This document shows, piece after piece, positions 17,139-27,049 of a stretch of 64,000 bases of DNA. The notes beneath the pieces were generated by a model. It did no database searches. It was not told where the DNA came from and saw nothing but the letters and a program-made list of their open reading frames with translations. Location of the stretch: the NCBI GenBank assembly GCA_026129685.1, contig JAHCHO010000011.1, forward strand, positions 1-64,000, given 5' to 3'. The first letter of the stretch is position 1, and every line of letters begins with the position of its first letter. This DNA is from Fimbriimonadaceae bacterium (lineage in GTDB: Bacteria; Armatimonadota; Fimbriimonadia; Fimbriimonadales; Fimbriimonadaceae). Made by a program: the position numbers and the translations under genes.

Positions 17139-17742
17139 CGGTGAGGTTGTTCGCTCCGTAGGGCGCGATGCCCGCCTCGAACACCACGCTGTACCCTTGC
17201 GCCTTGGCGACTTCGTTGATCGCTTCGCGGGCGCGGCGAATGCTGTCCACCTTCTGCTTGTCCGCCCAGGCCTGCAACTCGTTCGTGAACTCCTGGTACC
17301 AGCGTCGGGCCGTCTCCGCCATCGCTTGGCTCAAGTTCGCGTACTCCTGCATGAGCGTTCGCTCCTCGGGCGTGAGCTGCGTTTTCGTGGAGAGCTCGGT
17401 GGACTTCTTGTCCGCCGCCATGACGTCCTGCTTGATCTTCTCGAGTTGGGCCTTTTCGTCCGCCGTCGTGGCATCCTTCAGAGAGAGGTTCCTCAGCTGG
17501 GTTGCTTGGGCGGCGCTGACGACCCGATAGGTGTCCACAAACTCGAGGAGGCCCTCCCTTGCCACCCGCATTTGGTTAAATTTGTCCTGGTTTTGTTTTC
17601 CGAATTTGCTCTTTTCGACAACTTCGGTAAGGTCAACGACGCCGACCTTGTCGGTCCCTTGGGTAAAGCCGCCGCCCAGCATGACGCCCGCGAGCAATGC
17701 CGCGACCAGCCAGCCAGACCGATTGAGGATGTCCTTGTTCAT
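17104..17742 (-). CDS. skp: OmpH/Skp-family periplasmic chaperone
   Basis: A 212-residue exported protein with a signal sequence (WLVAALLAGVMLGGGFTQG). The OmpH domain follows: KVGVVDLTEVVEKSKFGKQ at the start, a long charged helical hairpin (residues 50-165), and the closing strand INEVAKAQGYSVVFEAGI. Skp trimers hold unfolded outer-membrane proteins in the periplasm. The ATG at 17742 directly precedes the signal peptide; the frame open to 18312 is inside bamA. The gene lies 20 bp after bamA, the classical bamA-skp-lpxD order. Confidence 0.9.
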   Translation of the reverse strand: MNKDILNRSGWLVAALLAGVMLGGGFTQGTDKVGVVDLTEVVEKSKFGKQNQDKFNQMRVAREGLLEFVDTYRVVSAAQATQLRNLSLKDATTADEKAQLEKIKQDVMAADKKSTELSTKTQLTPEERTLMQEYANLSQAMAETARRWYQEFTNELQAWADKQKVDSIRRAREAINEVAKAQGYSVVFEAGIAPYGANNLTDGALKSMDAKS

Positions 17743-17762
17743 GATGTGTGTTACGTTCGCCG

Positions 17763-19583
17763 TCAGAAATTCGATCCGATGAGGAAGTGGGTCCGGCTGC
17801 CGCCTTCCTTGTTGAACGAGAAGTCGAGCCGGATCGGGCCAAGCGGCGTCTTGAAACTGAAGCCGATCCCGTACCCGAGGAAGAACTGCGCCTTCTTGTA
17901 CTGCCGAAACTCGTTGAGTCCGGGATAGCCGTTCCACGCGCCCGCGTAGTCCATGTGGCCGATCACGTTGAACGACTTCTGGATCGGGTACCGGTACTCC
18001 ATCGTCATGCCGGCCGTCTCCCGACCCCAGAACCGGTCGTCGCTGTAGCCCCGCAACGAGTTGGCGCCGCCGGCGAAGTACTGCTCGTAGAACGGCACGT
18101 CCCCACCGTCGATCCGTCCGTATCGGAGCCGAAACGCGAGCACCCGTCGCGGGTCGTCGAACTTGACCCGGGGCTTCTGGTCGGTGAAATACCGGCGGTA
18201 TTCCACGTACGTCCGGAGAAAGTCGCTCCGACCCAGTTTGGAGGTGCCCGCCACGAGCCCGCCGACCGACGTGATGTTGCTGAAGCCAGGCTCGACGCTC
18301 AGCCGGAGCCAATCGCCCCGCGAGGGGTCGATGTCGACGTCGCGTCGGTTCAGGGTCGCCGCGAGGGTGAACGTGCCGAGCCCGCCGTCCTGCTGGATGA
18401 AACTTCCGCTCAGCGCGTCGTCCGCCCCGAGCGTCTTGATCGTTTCGTACTTGACGCTTGCCGACACGTTCAGGGTGTCGTTCAACGGTCGCGAGAGGCC
18501 GACCTGCGCGCCCGTCCGTCGCTCCGAGTAGTTATCGCCCGTGGGACTGGTGGTACTACCGAACCCTCCGCCAGAAAACCTGTACGATTCCCTTGAATAC
18601 ACCGAGACGTTGAGGGCCGTGTCCTTGGAGTCGATGAACGGGTTGCCGTAGTCGAATCCGACGCTCAGACCCCGCCCCGTCGTCGCCTGCAGGAACTCGA
18701 GGCCCCAGTATTGGCCCGTGCCCTTGAAGTTGGTGTCGCGGAACCGGATCAAGCCCGCGAAGTTGCTCCGTGGGTCGACCTGGACCCCGAAGTCCACGTT
18801 GCCCGTCCGCGTTTCCTTGACCCCGATCTTGAGGTCGAGCTTCCCCAACTCCGGCTCGCTCTGGGTCGGATCGATCGACTCGAACCATTGCGTCTCGAAC
18901 ATGCGCCGCAGGTCGCGTTGCCACTTCGGCAACGAGAACGTGTCCCCCGGCCGGGTCTTGATCAGGCGGCCGATCACCCGGTCCTGCGTCTTCGTGTTGC
19001 CTTCGACCGTGATCTGGTTGACCGTCAGCAGCACGATCGCGATGTTCAGCGTCCCCGGCGAATCCTCGAGCGGCCCCAGGTCCGCGACCCGGGCGAAATA
19101 CCCCTTCTTGGTGTAGAGGTCCTCGATGATCTTCGTGTCCTGCCGGGCCAGTTTCAGGTTGAAGAGGCTACCGACCTTGAGCCCGATCGCCTTGAGAATC
19201 TCCTCGTTCTTGACCGCCTTCTCGTCGTTGCCCGCGACCCGAATCTCGAGAATCTTGTCCCATTCGACGACGTCGACGACGACTTGCCACTCCGTTTCGT
19301 TGATCGGCTTGCCCCGAACGTCGACCGCCTTGAAGAACCCCATGTCCTCGATCGCCTGCTTGTCCTGGTCCAGCTGAGTCTGGAGAAACGGACGCCCGAC
19401 CTTGGTGCGCATCGCGGTGAGAATCGCGTCCTGCGAGACCTCCTTGGCCCCGTTGATCACGATCTCCTTCACGACCGTGGCGTCCTGAGCCTGCGCCATG
19501 GCGCACGTCAGCGCGAATCCGAGTTGCGCCATCGCGCGAAGGCGGAGCGCTCGCCGATGATGAAGGGACCTGCCGTAGCTCAT
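17763..19583 (-). CDS. bamA: Outer-membrane protein assembly factor BamA (Omp85)
   Basis: A 606-residue Omp85 protein that inserts beta-barrels into the outer membrane. After a signal peptide ending around AMAQAQ come three POTRA domains (about 35-107, 110-183 and 186-258; EIVINGAKEVSQ, EIRVAGNDEK, QITVEGNTKTQDRVI) rather than the five of proteobacteria. A 16-stranded barrel follows, with the SLRGYSDDRFWG lid motif (family VRGF/Y) near residue 510 and a C-terminal phenylalanine (LIGSNF). The start used has a longer n-region than usual; an internal ATG at residue 18 is an alternative. It is preceded by tamB (77 bp) and followed by skp. Confidence 0.95.
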   Translation of the reverse strand: MSYGRSLHHRRALRLRAMAQLGFALTCAMAQAQDATVVKEIVINGAKEVSQDAILTAMRTKVGRPFLQTQLDQDKQAIEDMGFFKAVDVRGKPINETEWQVVVDVVEWDKILEIRVAGNDEKAVKNEEILKAIGLKVGSLFNLKLARQDTKIIEDLYTKKGYFARVADLGPLEDSPGTLNIAIVLLTVNQITVEGNTKTQDRVIGRLIKTRPGDTFSLPKWQRDLRRMFETQWFESIDPTQSEPELGKLDLKIGVKETRTGNVDFGVQVDPRSNFAGLIRFRDTNFKGTGQYWGLEFLQATTGRGLSVGFDYGNPFIDSKDTALNVSVYSRESYRFSGGGFGSTTSPTGDNYSERRTGAQVGLSRPLNDTLNVSASVKYETIKTLGADDALSGSFIQQDGGLGTFTLAATLNRRDVDIDPSRGDWLRLSVEPGFSNITSVGGLVAGTSKLGRSDFLRTYVEYRRYFTDQKPRVKFDDPRRVLAFRLRYGRIDGGDVPFYEQYFAGGANSLRGYSDDRFWGRETAGMTMEYRYPIQKSFNVIGHMDYAGAWNGYPGLNEFRQYKKAQFFLGYGIGFSFKTPLGPIRLDFSFNKEGGSRTHFLIGSNF

Positions 19584-19660
19584 TCCGTTGTTCCGTATCC
19601 TGCCCGTTGCCGATGCGTCGGTACCCGGTCTCGCCCATTATGTCCGGTCCCCGCCCCGAC

Positions 19661-22600
19661 CTACAGCCGCGCGCTGTATTGGAGGGCGATCTTCCACGGG
19701 CGCAACTGGTCAAAGCCGAAACTGAGCGTCAGACGGTCGAACACGCGCGCCCGCAGGGGCAACCGGTACGAAAGCCTCACGTCGAACCGACGCACCCCGT
19801 CCACCGGGTCCGAGAGCTGTCTACGCGCCTGTAGGACCAGTCCGTTCCCGAAGGACTTCGCCACCGTCGCCGAGGTGCCTTGGAACGAGTTGTAGTCCAC
19901 CCCCAAATAGTCCAGCCCGATGGTCCGTGCGATTCGGTCCGTCAGAGGGTCGAGCAAGCTCGGCAGGGCGAATCGGGTGAGCGCTTCGCCCAACACCCCC
20001 CGGCTCAACCCGTCGCGGACGGTCAGGCGGGTGAAGAAGTCGCTCTGGCCCAGAATCCCGAGAATCCGCTCGCGCGTCAGACCGTCCGGATCGCTGCGAG
20101 TTCGAACGATGGTCGTCCAGTCGTCGTAGGCGAGCAGGTCCCCGTCGATCTCAAGACTAACCCGGTATCGCTCGATATCGTCGCCGTAGGGAGCGGTGAG
20201 GTAGGTCACCGCGTTCGCGTCGTGCACGACGACTTGCGCCGGACGGGTGGCCCGCGTCGCGTCATAGAGCACGTCCACCGAGCCACGGTCCTTCTCAAGA
20301 ACCAGTCTTCCTGTCGGAAGTTGGACAAATCCGGACAAGATGCCGAGATTAGCCTCGAAGCGGGGACTCGACAGGCTGCTCTTCAGGCTACCGGCCCCCT
20401 CGAGCTGAACGTCCGCCCCCGCCGCCCGCACGACCGCTGGGCCGAAGGTCTCGAACACGATGTCGAACGTGGGGTCGATGGAGGGAGGCGTCGAAGACGT
20501 GCTCTCGGCAAAGACCGCCGGCAGCTTGAAAAACGCGTTGCGAAAAGCCAACGTGCCCGAGATCGTCGGCTTTCCGACCGTACCGCCCATCGGAAGGTCG
20601 CCCCCGATGACCGAGGTGAAAGCGCCGTAGTTCGGATCGTTGAAGCTGATCGAGGCGTCCGGCAACGTGACCGAACCTTGAATCGGGAGGTCGCGCCATC
20701 GGCCCGGGTCGTCCAGCAACGCGGCCACGTCGTCGAACGGCGACCGGAGTTGCACCCGCGCTTCCCCGCTCAGGTTGCCGTCCCCGACGGCGGCCAGGTT
20801 TCCGGTCAAGGTCAGGTCCTTGCCGGGCTCCCGCTGGACCTGCAGTTTCGTCGTGGACGGCCCGAGGCGCAGGTTGCCCGGTTCGGCGCGGAGCGTATCG
20901 CTCACGAGGTTCGCCTCCCCGGCCACCGTCCACTCGCCCCTCTCGCGCGACATGTTGAGAGAGCCGGACGTCGTGGCCCCCTTCGAACCGATCCGCAAAG
21001 CCGGGAACCAGTCGCTCACGTTCTCGATGGTCTGCGCGGGCAGTTCGACACGGGCCGAAATCGGGTCCCGATCCGAGATATCGAATCGGTCCGTGAGGGT
21101 CGCGTCGACGGAGCGAAGCTCGCCGGTGATGCCACGGTAAGTAAAGCGGCCCCCTTCCACGTTCAATCGTCGTCCCACCAACTCGATCGTATCGACGTTG
21201 AGCCCGAACGCGACGTCCGGTTGCCCGTCCCCCGGGCGCAACGCCAGGTTGGACGTGCGGAGACTGGCGCGCGCGATCGGCGTGTCCGTGGTCCCGGAAG
21301 CCGCCAACGACAGGTCGGCGGTCCCTCCGAGTCGCGGGAGACCGGGGAAGACCTTGGCCAGCCAGCCCAGGTCCACGTTGTTCGCCTCGCCGTCCACCTC
21401 GATCGCGCCCTTCTCCCGCAAGGTGCCGCGCAAATCCAAACGGCCAAGGGTGGAATCCACCCCGTCGGGGAGCACGACGTCGTTCCGCCAGGTCAGCCCG
21501 TCGAGCGTCCAGAACCCGGCCGCCGTTCGGTTCGCCTTCGCGGTGAACAACCCGAGAGGCTGGTCCCGAAACGTGGCTTGGCTCAGGCTCAAGGCTTGCA
21601 GGTCGAAAGCGACGGCGTCGAGCGGACCCTTCAACGTCGCCCGTGTGGTCAACCGTCCGGTGACGCGCCCGAGCGAATCGGTGAAGGACCGCCTGGATTC
21701 CTCCGACAACGTCGGCATGAACGCCTGGACGGCCCTTTCGACCGGGAAGTCGGTGGTGTTGAGGCGCGCCTCGATCTCCTGGGTCTTGGCGTCGAAGTAG
21801 GCCAGCGTCGCATCGAAGCCCTCCTCGCCGGAACGAAGGCGCATCGCGCCGGTCCAGTAGTCGCCGAGGCCCGCAAAGGACCACGTTCCGTCGTCGAACG
21901 CTTGGCCGCCGACCGATGCGTTGCGGAACGCCCCCTGCCCCGTAACCTCGAGCGGAGCGTCTCCGTTCACGACCGCCTCGATGGTTCCGTCGAGCGAGGT
22001 GGCGGCGTCCCCCCGTCGCAGATCCCGCGGCAACCACCGCATCGGTTCGATGCCTTCCAGGACGATCTTCGCCGATCCGACCCGCGAATCCAAGGCGTAC
22101 CGACCGCTCAGGCCCAACGTCCCGCCGCCCATGACGCCCGTCCCTCCGTCCATCGTGAGGACCCCGCCCGCGTAGGCGACTGGCGCCGAGGCGCTTTCGA
22201 GCACGACGTCCTGAAACCGCACGCCCTGGGCGCGGACGGTTCCCGAGAAGACGGGTTCGGACAACGTTCCCCCGATCACCGCGGAGTCGAGCCATACGTC
22301 GCCGATCACGCGATCGTCGAAGCGGTCGATTTGAACAGGCCCCGTTACTGCGTACCCGTCCAAATCGCCTCGCTTCGTGTTCACCGTCAGGGTGGCGTCG
22401 AGGGTTCCGGCCTCGCTGATCGCACGGATCGCCGAGAGTCGGAGGTCCTCGCCGGCGAGTTCGAAGGGAGTGGCCACGAGCGCGAGCGCCCGATCGCCGA
22501 ACGCCACCTCGTAACCCTCGATCCGTCCCTCCACGACGGGACGGCCGTCACGAGTCGTCACCGTCCCCCGCGCGAATCCGAGTCCGGTCGCGCGATCCGT

Positions 22601-24256
22601 CCACAGCGCCAGGTCGAGACCCGCCGCCGAGAAAGCCAGGTTCGCTCCTTGCAGGCCCTCCTGCCAGCCCTTCGGCGTCCGGTCGGGGATTCGGAAGGAC
22701 CCGTTCCCGGACAGCGTGCCGAAGTTGCCGGAGACGTTCGCGCGTCGCAATCGGAGTCGTTTGCCGACCCACTCGCCGCTTGCCGCGAACCGCCCGCTCA
22801 GCGGCTTGCGGGCAGCCTTGTTCGTGTAAACGGCCCGGCCCGTGGTCTCGAACGCGATCTGAGATGCGGCGGGCGTGCCGCCAAGGGTCACGTCCACCGC
22901 CGCCGTGCCCGTGAGCCCCGAGACCCCGAACCGATCCGCGAGCCGATCGAGGGAGACCGCCTGCGAGGTCACCGTGCCCCCCAGGTGTCCCCCGCTGAGC
23001 GACACGCCTCCCGAGACCGGTGCCCCCAACCACTCGCCGGATTCGAGCAAGGCACGTAACTCCGAGTCTTCGACCGCGATCGTGCCGCGCGCGCTCTTGA
23101 GGGTCTCCCCTCGCCAGCGAACCGACGCACTCGCAAGCTCCCATTCCCCAACGAAGCGACCGCCGTCGGTGTATTCGAGCGAACCGACCGCCTTGCCGTC
23201 GCGGATGTCCAGGTCGGCCGGGGCGGCGCGCGCGAGCATGGGCGGGAGGTCGTGCAGGGTCCGACTCGTGACGACCGTTCGTCCCCGCGCGACGAACCGT
23301 GGGTCCCAGGCCACGAGGCCCGTCCAGCCAAGCCGAGATCCTCCGTGGACCGCGTCGACGACCCCGGTGAACGAACCTTCTGTGAACCGCCCCGTCGCCA
23401 CCGCCCGATCGGCTTGACGACCGCCTTCCCCGATTAGCCCGGTCACCGTTCCGCTTCCGTCCCCTTCGATCCTCAGTCGCCCCTCGGCCGGGGCGTCGAA
23501 TCGGAACGAGGCATCGGCGACGAGCGACTCGGCGCTCCAGTCGCCCAAGACCTTCAGGAACTCCGCTGCCTCGGGTATCCGCCCGAGCCGACCGACCCAG
23601 CCGACCGCCTCGAGATCGACCACGCTCCCCCGGCCCGACACCGCCGTAGGCGAAACGACGACTTGGCCCGATACGGTCCCTGCCTCGTCGTCCACTCGGG
23701 CGTCCTGCACCGTCGCGACCCACTGGTCGCCGACCGCCTCAAAGCGACCCCACGGTGCGGTAACCGTCGCCCCGACCGGCGCACCGGCCGCCGACCGGTC
23801 TAGGTAAGCGAGACGCAACCCGTGGATTTCGACCGACGTTGGCGACTCCGTCGTCGTGGTCTTTGCCCGGGGGAGCAGACGCTGAAGGCGCAAGGACCCG
23901 TCGGCGAGCCGCTCGAGCGTCCCCTCCGCGTCGCGCGCGACGACGCGCAAGCCCTCCCGAACCCCGAATCCCGGCAGGGCCACGTCGAGGCCGACGACGC
24001 TTCCCAGTGCCTGACCGTCCGGAGCGCGCACGGTGACGTGCGAGGCGAACAACCGGCCTCGCCTCGGATCGAACGTGAAGGAAGACGCCTCGACCCGTAC
24101 CGGACCTTCTTCCGAGCGCAACGTCACGCGGACGGGCGAGCCCGGCGCGAGCAGACGGTCGGCGAGCAGAAGGACGTACGAGGCGCACCATGCCGCCAGT
24201 CCCAAAACGGGGACCCAGAGGACGATCGTAAGCCCGAAACGCGCGATGTGCCGCAT
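19661..24256 (-). CDS. tamB: TamB-like translocation and assembly protein (AsmA/DUF490 family)
   Basis: A 1531-residue inner-membrane-anchored protein that would span the periplasm. It has one N-terminal helix (FGLTIVLWVPVLGLAAWCAS), about 1200 residues of repetitive beta-strand sequence rich in GxLxG patterns, and a C-terminal TamB domain (DUF490), including the stretch RERILGILGQSDFF. It ends in amphipathic strands. TamB proteins form a hydrophobic groove that moves phospholipids or helps barrel assembly with an Omp85 partner; here the partner is the BamA just downstream. The ATG at 24256 was chosen because the helix follows at once; the frame open to 24589 overlaps the divergent SprT gene. 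It is the first gene of the OM operon. Confidence 0.9.
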   Translation of the reverse strand: MRHIARFGLTIVLWVPVLGLAAWCASYVLLLADRLLAPGSPVRVTLRSEEGPVRVEASSFTFDPRRGRLFASHVTVRAPDGQALGSVVGLDVALPGFGVREGLRVVARDAEGTLERLADGSLRLQRLLPRAKTTTTESPTSVEIHGLRLAYLDRSAAGAPVGATVTAPWGRFEAVGDQWVATVQDARVDDEAGTVSGQVVVSPTAVSGRGSVVDLEAVGWVGRLGRIPEAAEFLKVLGDWSAESLVADASFRFDAPAEGRLRIEGDGSGTVTGLIGEGGRQADRAVATGRFTEGSFTGVVDAVHGGSRLGWTGLVAWDPRFVARGRTVVTSRTLHDLPPMLARAAPADLDIRDGKAVGSLEYTDGGRFVGEWELASASVRWRGETLKSARGTIAVEDSELRALLESGEWLGAPVSGGVSLSGGHLGGTVTSQAVSLDRLADRFGVSGLTGTAAVDVTLGGTPAASQIAFETTGRAVYTNKAARKPLSGRFAASGEWVGKRLRLRRANVSGNFGTLSGNGSFRIPDRTPKGWQEGLQGANLAFSAAGLDLALWTDRATGLGFARGTVTTRDGRPVVEGRIEGYEVAFGDRALALVATPFELAGEDLRLSAIRAISEAGTLDATLTVNTKRGDLDGYAVTGPVQIDRFDDRVIGDVWLDSAVIGGTLSEPVFSGTVRAQGVRFQDVVLESASAPVAYAGGVLTMDGGTGVMGGGTLGLSGRYALDSRVGSAKIVLEGIEPMRWLPRDLRRGDAATSLDGTIEAVVNGDAPLEVTGQGAFRNASVGGQAFDDGTWSFAGLGDYWTGAMRLRSGEEGFDATLAYFDAKTQEIEARLNTTDFPVERAVQAFMPTLSEESRRSFTDSLGRVTGRLTTRATLKGPLDAVAFDLQALSLSQATFRDQPLGLFTAKANRTAAGFWTLDGLTWRNDVVLPDGVDSTLGRLDLRGTLREKGAIEVDGEANNVDLGWLAKVFPGLPRLGGTADLSLAASGTTDTPIARASLRTSNLALRPGDGQPDVAFGLNVDTIELVGRRLNVEGGRFTYRGITGELRSVDATLTDRFDISDRDPISARVELPAQTIENVSDWFPALRIGSKGATTSGSLNMSRERGEWTVAGEANLVSDTLRAEPGNLRLGPSTTKLQVQREPGKDLTLTGNLAAVGDGNLSGEARVQLRSPFDDVAALLDDPGRWRDLPIQGSVTLPDASISFNDPNYGAFTSVIGGDLPMGGTVGKPTISGTLAFRNAFFKLPAVFAESTSSTPPSIDPTFDIVFETFGPAVVRAAGADVQLEGAGSLKSSLSSPRFEANLGILSGFVQLPTGRLVLEKDRGSVDVLYDATRATRPAQVVVHDANAVTYLTAPYGDDIERYRVSLEIDGDLLAYDDWTTIVRTRSDPDGLTRERILGILGQSDFFTRLTVRDGLSRGVLGEALTRFALPSLLDPLTDRIARTIGLDYLGVDYNSFQGTSATVAKSFGNGLVLQARRQLSDPVDGVRRFDVRLSYRLPLRARVFDRLTLSFGFDQLRPWKIALQYSARL

Positions 24257-24318
24257 GGTGCGGAGACGGGAGCCCTTTCTAGTGTGACGGGTCGGGCGCG
24301 GCGAAGGTGCGCCCGATA

Positions 24319-24324
24319 TACAAT
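24319..24324 (+). promoter_or_regulatory. TACAAT -10 box of the SprT-like gene
   Basis: TATACAAT at 24317-24324 lies 14 nt before the ATG at 24339, giving a very short leader. The 82-bp divergent region to tamB holds promoters for both directions. Confidence 0.5.
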
Positions 24325-24338
24325 GGAACCTACCCGCC

Positions 24339-24878
24339 ATGGCGACCGAACGCGGCCCGAAAACGAACGGGCAACTCGAACTCGATCCCGAGCCCGCCCT
24401 GACGCCTGAGGAACTTGAACGAGCGGCGGATGCGATCCTCGCCGATCTCTGCGCCCGCCATCCCCTCGGTCGCCCGCCGCGCCTCCTCTGGAAACCGTAC
24501 CGCGTGTCGGCGGGCAAGGCGTACCTGCGAGACGGAACCATCGGCCTGAGCCGCCTCCTCCTCACCGGCGTCGAGCGTCTGCGCGACACGCTTGTTCACG
24601 AATACGCCCATCTTCTCGCGGTGGACCGTCAGGGCTTGGCCGGGGCCGGGCACGGTCCCGCCTGGCGCAAGGCGATGAAGGATCTCGGCGCTCCTCCCGA
24701 GGTCTATCACCACTACGCCGTGCGACGAAACGTCCGTCGTCAGAAGGCGATCTACGCCTGCTCAAAGTGCGGCGCGCGCTTCGAAACCCATCGTCGGTTT
24801 CCGCGCGGACGTCGCTATGCGCACCGGGATTGCGGCGGCATCCTCCGTCTGTTGCGCGTGGAGCGCGTGACGAGCTAG
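24339..24878 (+). CDS. SprT-like zinc metallopeptidase-domain protein
   Basis: A 179-residue protein with the SprT-like fold: H87-E-Y-A-H91 zinc/catalytic motif and H105 in AGHGPAW as the third ligand. A zinc ribbon follows (CSKCGARFETHRR ... HRDCGG) near residues 141-170. Spartan/SprT relatives cleave DNA-protein crosslinks, but the bacterial proteins are poorly characterised. No signal peptide is present, so it is cytoplasmic. Its stop is directly followed by the ATG of the sialidase-like gene, so the two are co-transcribed. Confidence 0.85.
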   Translation: MATERGPKTNGQLELDPEPALTPEELERAADAILADLCARHPLGRPPRLLWKPYRVSAGKAYLRDGTIGLSRLLLTGVERLRDTLVHEYAHLLAVDRQGLAGAGHGPAWRKAMKDLGAPPEVYHHYAVRRNVRRQKAIYACSKCGARFETHRRFPRGRRYAHRDCGGILRLLRVERVTS

Positions 24879-25859
24879 ATGGTGCTCCACCCGCACCCCG
24901 TCGTCCTGCGCGAGTTCGTCTTCGACCGGGCGCCCTTCGCCCAGTGTCACGCCGCGACCGTCGAGGAGACCGCAAACGGTCTGGTCGCGGCCTGGTTCGC
25001 AGGGACCCGCGAGGGCCATCCCGACGTCGGAATATGGGTTTCCCGGCGGGGCGCGGACGGCTGGTCGTACCCGACCCAGGTGGCCAAAGACGAGCGGTAC
25101 CCGTGCTGGAACCCCGTCCTCTGCCTTGCCCGTCCGGATCGGTTGCTGCTGTTCTACAAGGTTGGCCCCAGTCCGGTCGACTGGTGGGGCATGCTCGCGA
25201 CCAGCCCCGACGGGGGCCGGACCTGGAGTCCTTCGCGCCGTCTGCCGGAGGGCATCCTCGGTCCGATCAAGAACCGCCCGCTACGACTTCCCAACGGGGA
25301 TCTCCTTTGTCCGTCCAGCACCGAGCACGGCGGCTGGCGCGTCCACTTCGAGCGCTCCCCGGACCTGGGTCGGACCTGGGCGAAAACCCCCGACCTCGGT
25401 GACGGCAAAACCGTTCAGCCCATTCAACCAAGCCTGCTCACCCTTGGGCCGGACCGGTTGCGGGCGATCGGACGAACCCAACAGGATCGGCTGTTCGTCG
25501 CCGACTCGACCGATGCCGGCCGCACCTGGGTCGACCTTCGCTTGACCGACGTCCCGAACCCCAACTCGGGGACCGACGCCCTGACCCTCAAGGACGGACG
25601 CCATCTGCTCGTCTTCAATCCCACCCGGCGCTCTCCCGGCCATTGGGGTGGTCCGCGCACCCCCCTTTGCGTCGCCCTCTCGTCCGACGGGATCGCCTGG
25701 AAGGAGGTCCTTACGCTCGAGGACGAGGCGAACGCCGAGTTCTCCTACCCCTCGGTGATCCAAGCTCGCGACGGCAAGGTTCACATCGTCTACACCTGGA
25801 AGCGCGAGCGCGTTCGGCACGTCGTCCTCGATCCGACCCGGCTCGGCGGGAAGACGTAG
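24879..25859 (+). CDS. Sialidase-like BNR/Asp-box beta-propeller protein
   Basis: A 326-residue six-bladed propeller-type protein. It carries Asp-box repeats SPDGGRTW, SPDLGRTW and STDAGRTW, and the N-terminal AQCHAATVEE and AWFAGTREGHPDVGIW found in the BNR_2 exo-alpha-sialidase family. No signal peptide is visible, so it is probably cytoplasmic, unlike classical secreted sialidases. Many such homologues have no known substrate. It starts immediately after the SprT-like gene stop (TAGATG) and is followed directly by a GNAT gene. Confidence 0.82.
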   Translation: MVLHPHPVVLREFVFDRAPFAQCHAATVEETANGLVAAWFAGTREGHPDVGIWVSRRGADGWSYPTQVAKDERYPCWNPVLCLARPDRLLLFYKVGPSPVDWWGMLATSPDGGRTWSPSRRLPEGILGPIKNRPLRLPNGDLLCPSSTEHGGWRVHFERSPDLGRTWAKTPDLGDGKTVQPIQPSLLTLGPDRLRAIGRTQQDRLFVADSTDAGRTWVDLRLTDVPNPNSGTDALTLKDGRHLLVFNPTRRSPGHWGGPRTPLCVALSSDGIAWKEVLTLEDEANAEFSYPSVIQARDGKVHIVYTWKRERVRHVVLDPTRLGGKT

Positions 25860-26918
25860 GTGCTCGCCGTTCGGGTCGTCGAAACTGCCGACTGGATCGA
25901 CCGACTCGTGCCCCAATGGTCGCGGTTGCACGTCGAAGCGGGCGGTACCTCGTTTCAAAGCCCCGACTGGCTCGCCGCCTGGTGGGACGTGTTCGGCGGA
26001 GGCCGGCGACCTCGCGTCCTTACCGCCTACGAAGGGGACGATCTGGTCGGCCTCTTCCCGCTCTGCGTCGGCGGATCCGTCTTCCGACGACTCGCGCCGA
26101 TGGGGGCGGGACCGAGCGACACCCTCGCCCCGCTGATCCATCCGGAACGCCAAACGCCGGTCGCCGAAGCCTTCGCCAAGGAGATCGTCGGCCTCTCGGG
26201 CGTGGATGAGGTCGTCCTTCCCGAGTTACCGGAATCGTCGCCGCTGGCTTCGCGCCTGACCGGCGGTTCCCCCCGGTCGGTGTGCCTGAAACTGGACCTT
26301 CCATCGACCTTCGACGGCTATGTGAAGACCCTCTCGAAGAGCCTTCGTTACGACGTTCGGCGGCTGGACAAGCGGGCCGACCGCTTCCGGATCGAGTTCG
26401 CCGGAGCGAGCGACGCCCACGAGGCCCTTGAGTCGTTCCTCAATCTGCACGGTCGACGCTGGCGGAAACGAGGTCTTCCCGGCGCGTTCTTCGGCCGCAC
26501 GGTTCGATTCCAACGCGCCTTTGCTCCCGCCGCGATCGCGAGCGGTCGGCTCTGGCTCGCACGCGTCTGGATCGATGGTTCGTTGGCCGGTGCCTTGTAC
26601 GCCCTGCGATCCGGCACCAACGTCGGCTTCTACCAGTCCGGCTTCGAGCCGCGTCTGTCCGCCCTGTCACCCGGGACCTTGCTCGTCGCCGCCACGATCC
26701 GGCGCGCCATCGAGGAAGGTTGCACGGTCTTCGACTTTCTGCGGGGCGACGAACCGTACAAGCGGAGATGGTCGCCGCAACGCGCTGAGGCCAACCTGCG
26801 GTTCGCCTGCCCCGGTCCCGGGCTTCGCGGCCGTCTGTCCCATGCCCTCGGGGAGCGTGGGCATGCCGTCGAGGAGGCGGTCAAACGCCGGTTCGAAGGG
26901 CGCGGGCTCTTGCGCTGA
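25860..26918 (+). CDS. GNAT-superfamily protein, BioF2/CelD-like (Acetyltransf_6)
   Basis: A 352-residue protein with the BioF2-like acetyltransferase domain in the C-terminal half: LSKSLRYDVRRLDKRA and FLNLHGRRWRKRG, then GSLAGALYALRSGTNVGFYQSGF and the closing FDFLRGDEPYKRRW. The final motif is typical of the CelD/FemAB-like family, which transfers acyl or aminoacyl groups in envelope polysaccharide or lipid modification. The GTG at 25860 directly abuts the previous stop (TAGGTG), so it is coupled to the sialidase-like gene. The substrate is unknown. Confidence 0.82.
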   Translation: MLAVRVVETADWIDRLVPQWSRLHVEAGGTSFQSPDWLAAWWDVFGGGRRPRVLTAYEGDDLVGLFPLCVGGSVFRRLAPMGAGPSDTLAPLIHPERQTPVAEAFAKEIVGLSGVDEVVLPELPESSPLASRLTGGSPRSVCLKLDLPSTFDGYVKTLSKSLRYDVRRLDKRADRFRIEFAGASDAHEALESFLNLHGRRWRKRGLPGAFFGRTVRFQRAFAPAAIASGRLWLARVWIDGSLAGALYALRSGTNVGFYQSGFEPRLSALSPGTLLVAATIRRAIEEGCTVFDFLRGDEPYKRRWSPQRAEANLRFACPGPGLRGRLSHALGERGHAVEEAVKRRFEGRGLLR

Positions 26919-26926
26919 GGCTGTGG

Positions 26927-26932
26927 TATGAT
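26927..26932 (+). promoter_or_regulatory. -10 box (TATGAT) of tRNA-Ala
   Basis: TATGAT lies 12 nt before the tRNA 5' end, within the 26 bp between the GNAT stop and the tRNA. No good -35 box is visible. Confidence 0.5.
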
Positions 26933-26944
26933 GCGCTTGAGCGT

Positions 26945-27020
<76 letters not shown>

Positions 27021-27049
27021 CTCTTTTCGCCTCCTTGCCCGAGGCTCGC

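Noticed and set aside
19880-23059. A 1059-codon plus-strand open frame opposite tamB
   Set aside because: TamB on the minus strand is a recognisable family with proper ends. The opposite frame is a GC-rich, Arg/Pro-rich shadow without domains.
24879-25859. Secreted sialidase acting on host sialic acid
   Set aside because: No signal peptide is present, and Asp-box propellers occur in many enzymes of other or unknown function.
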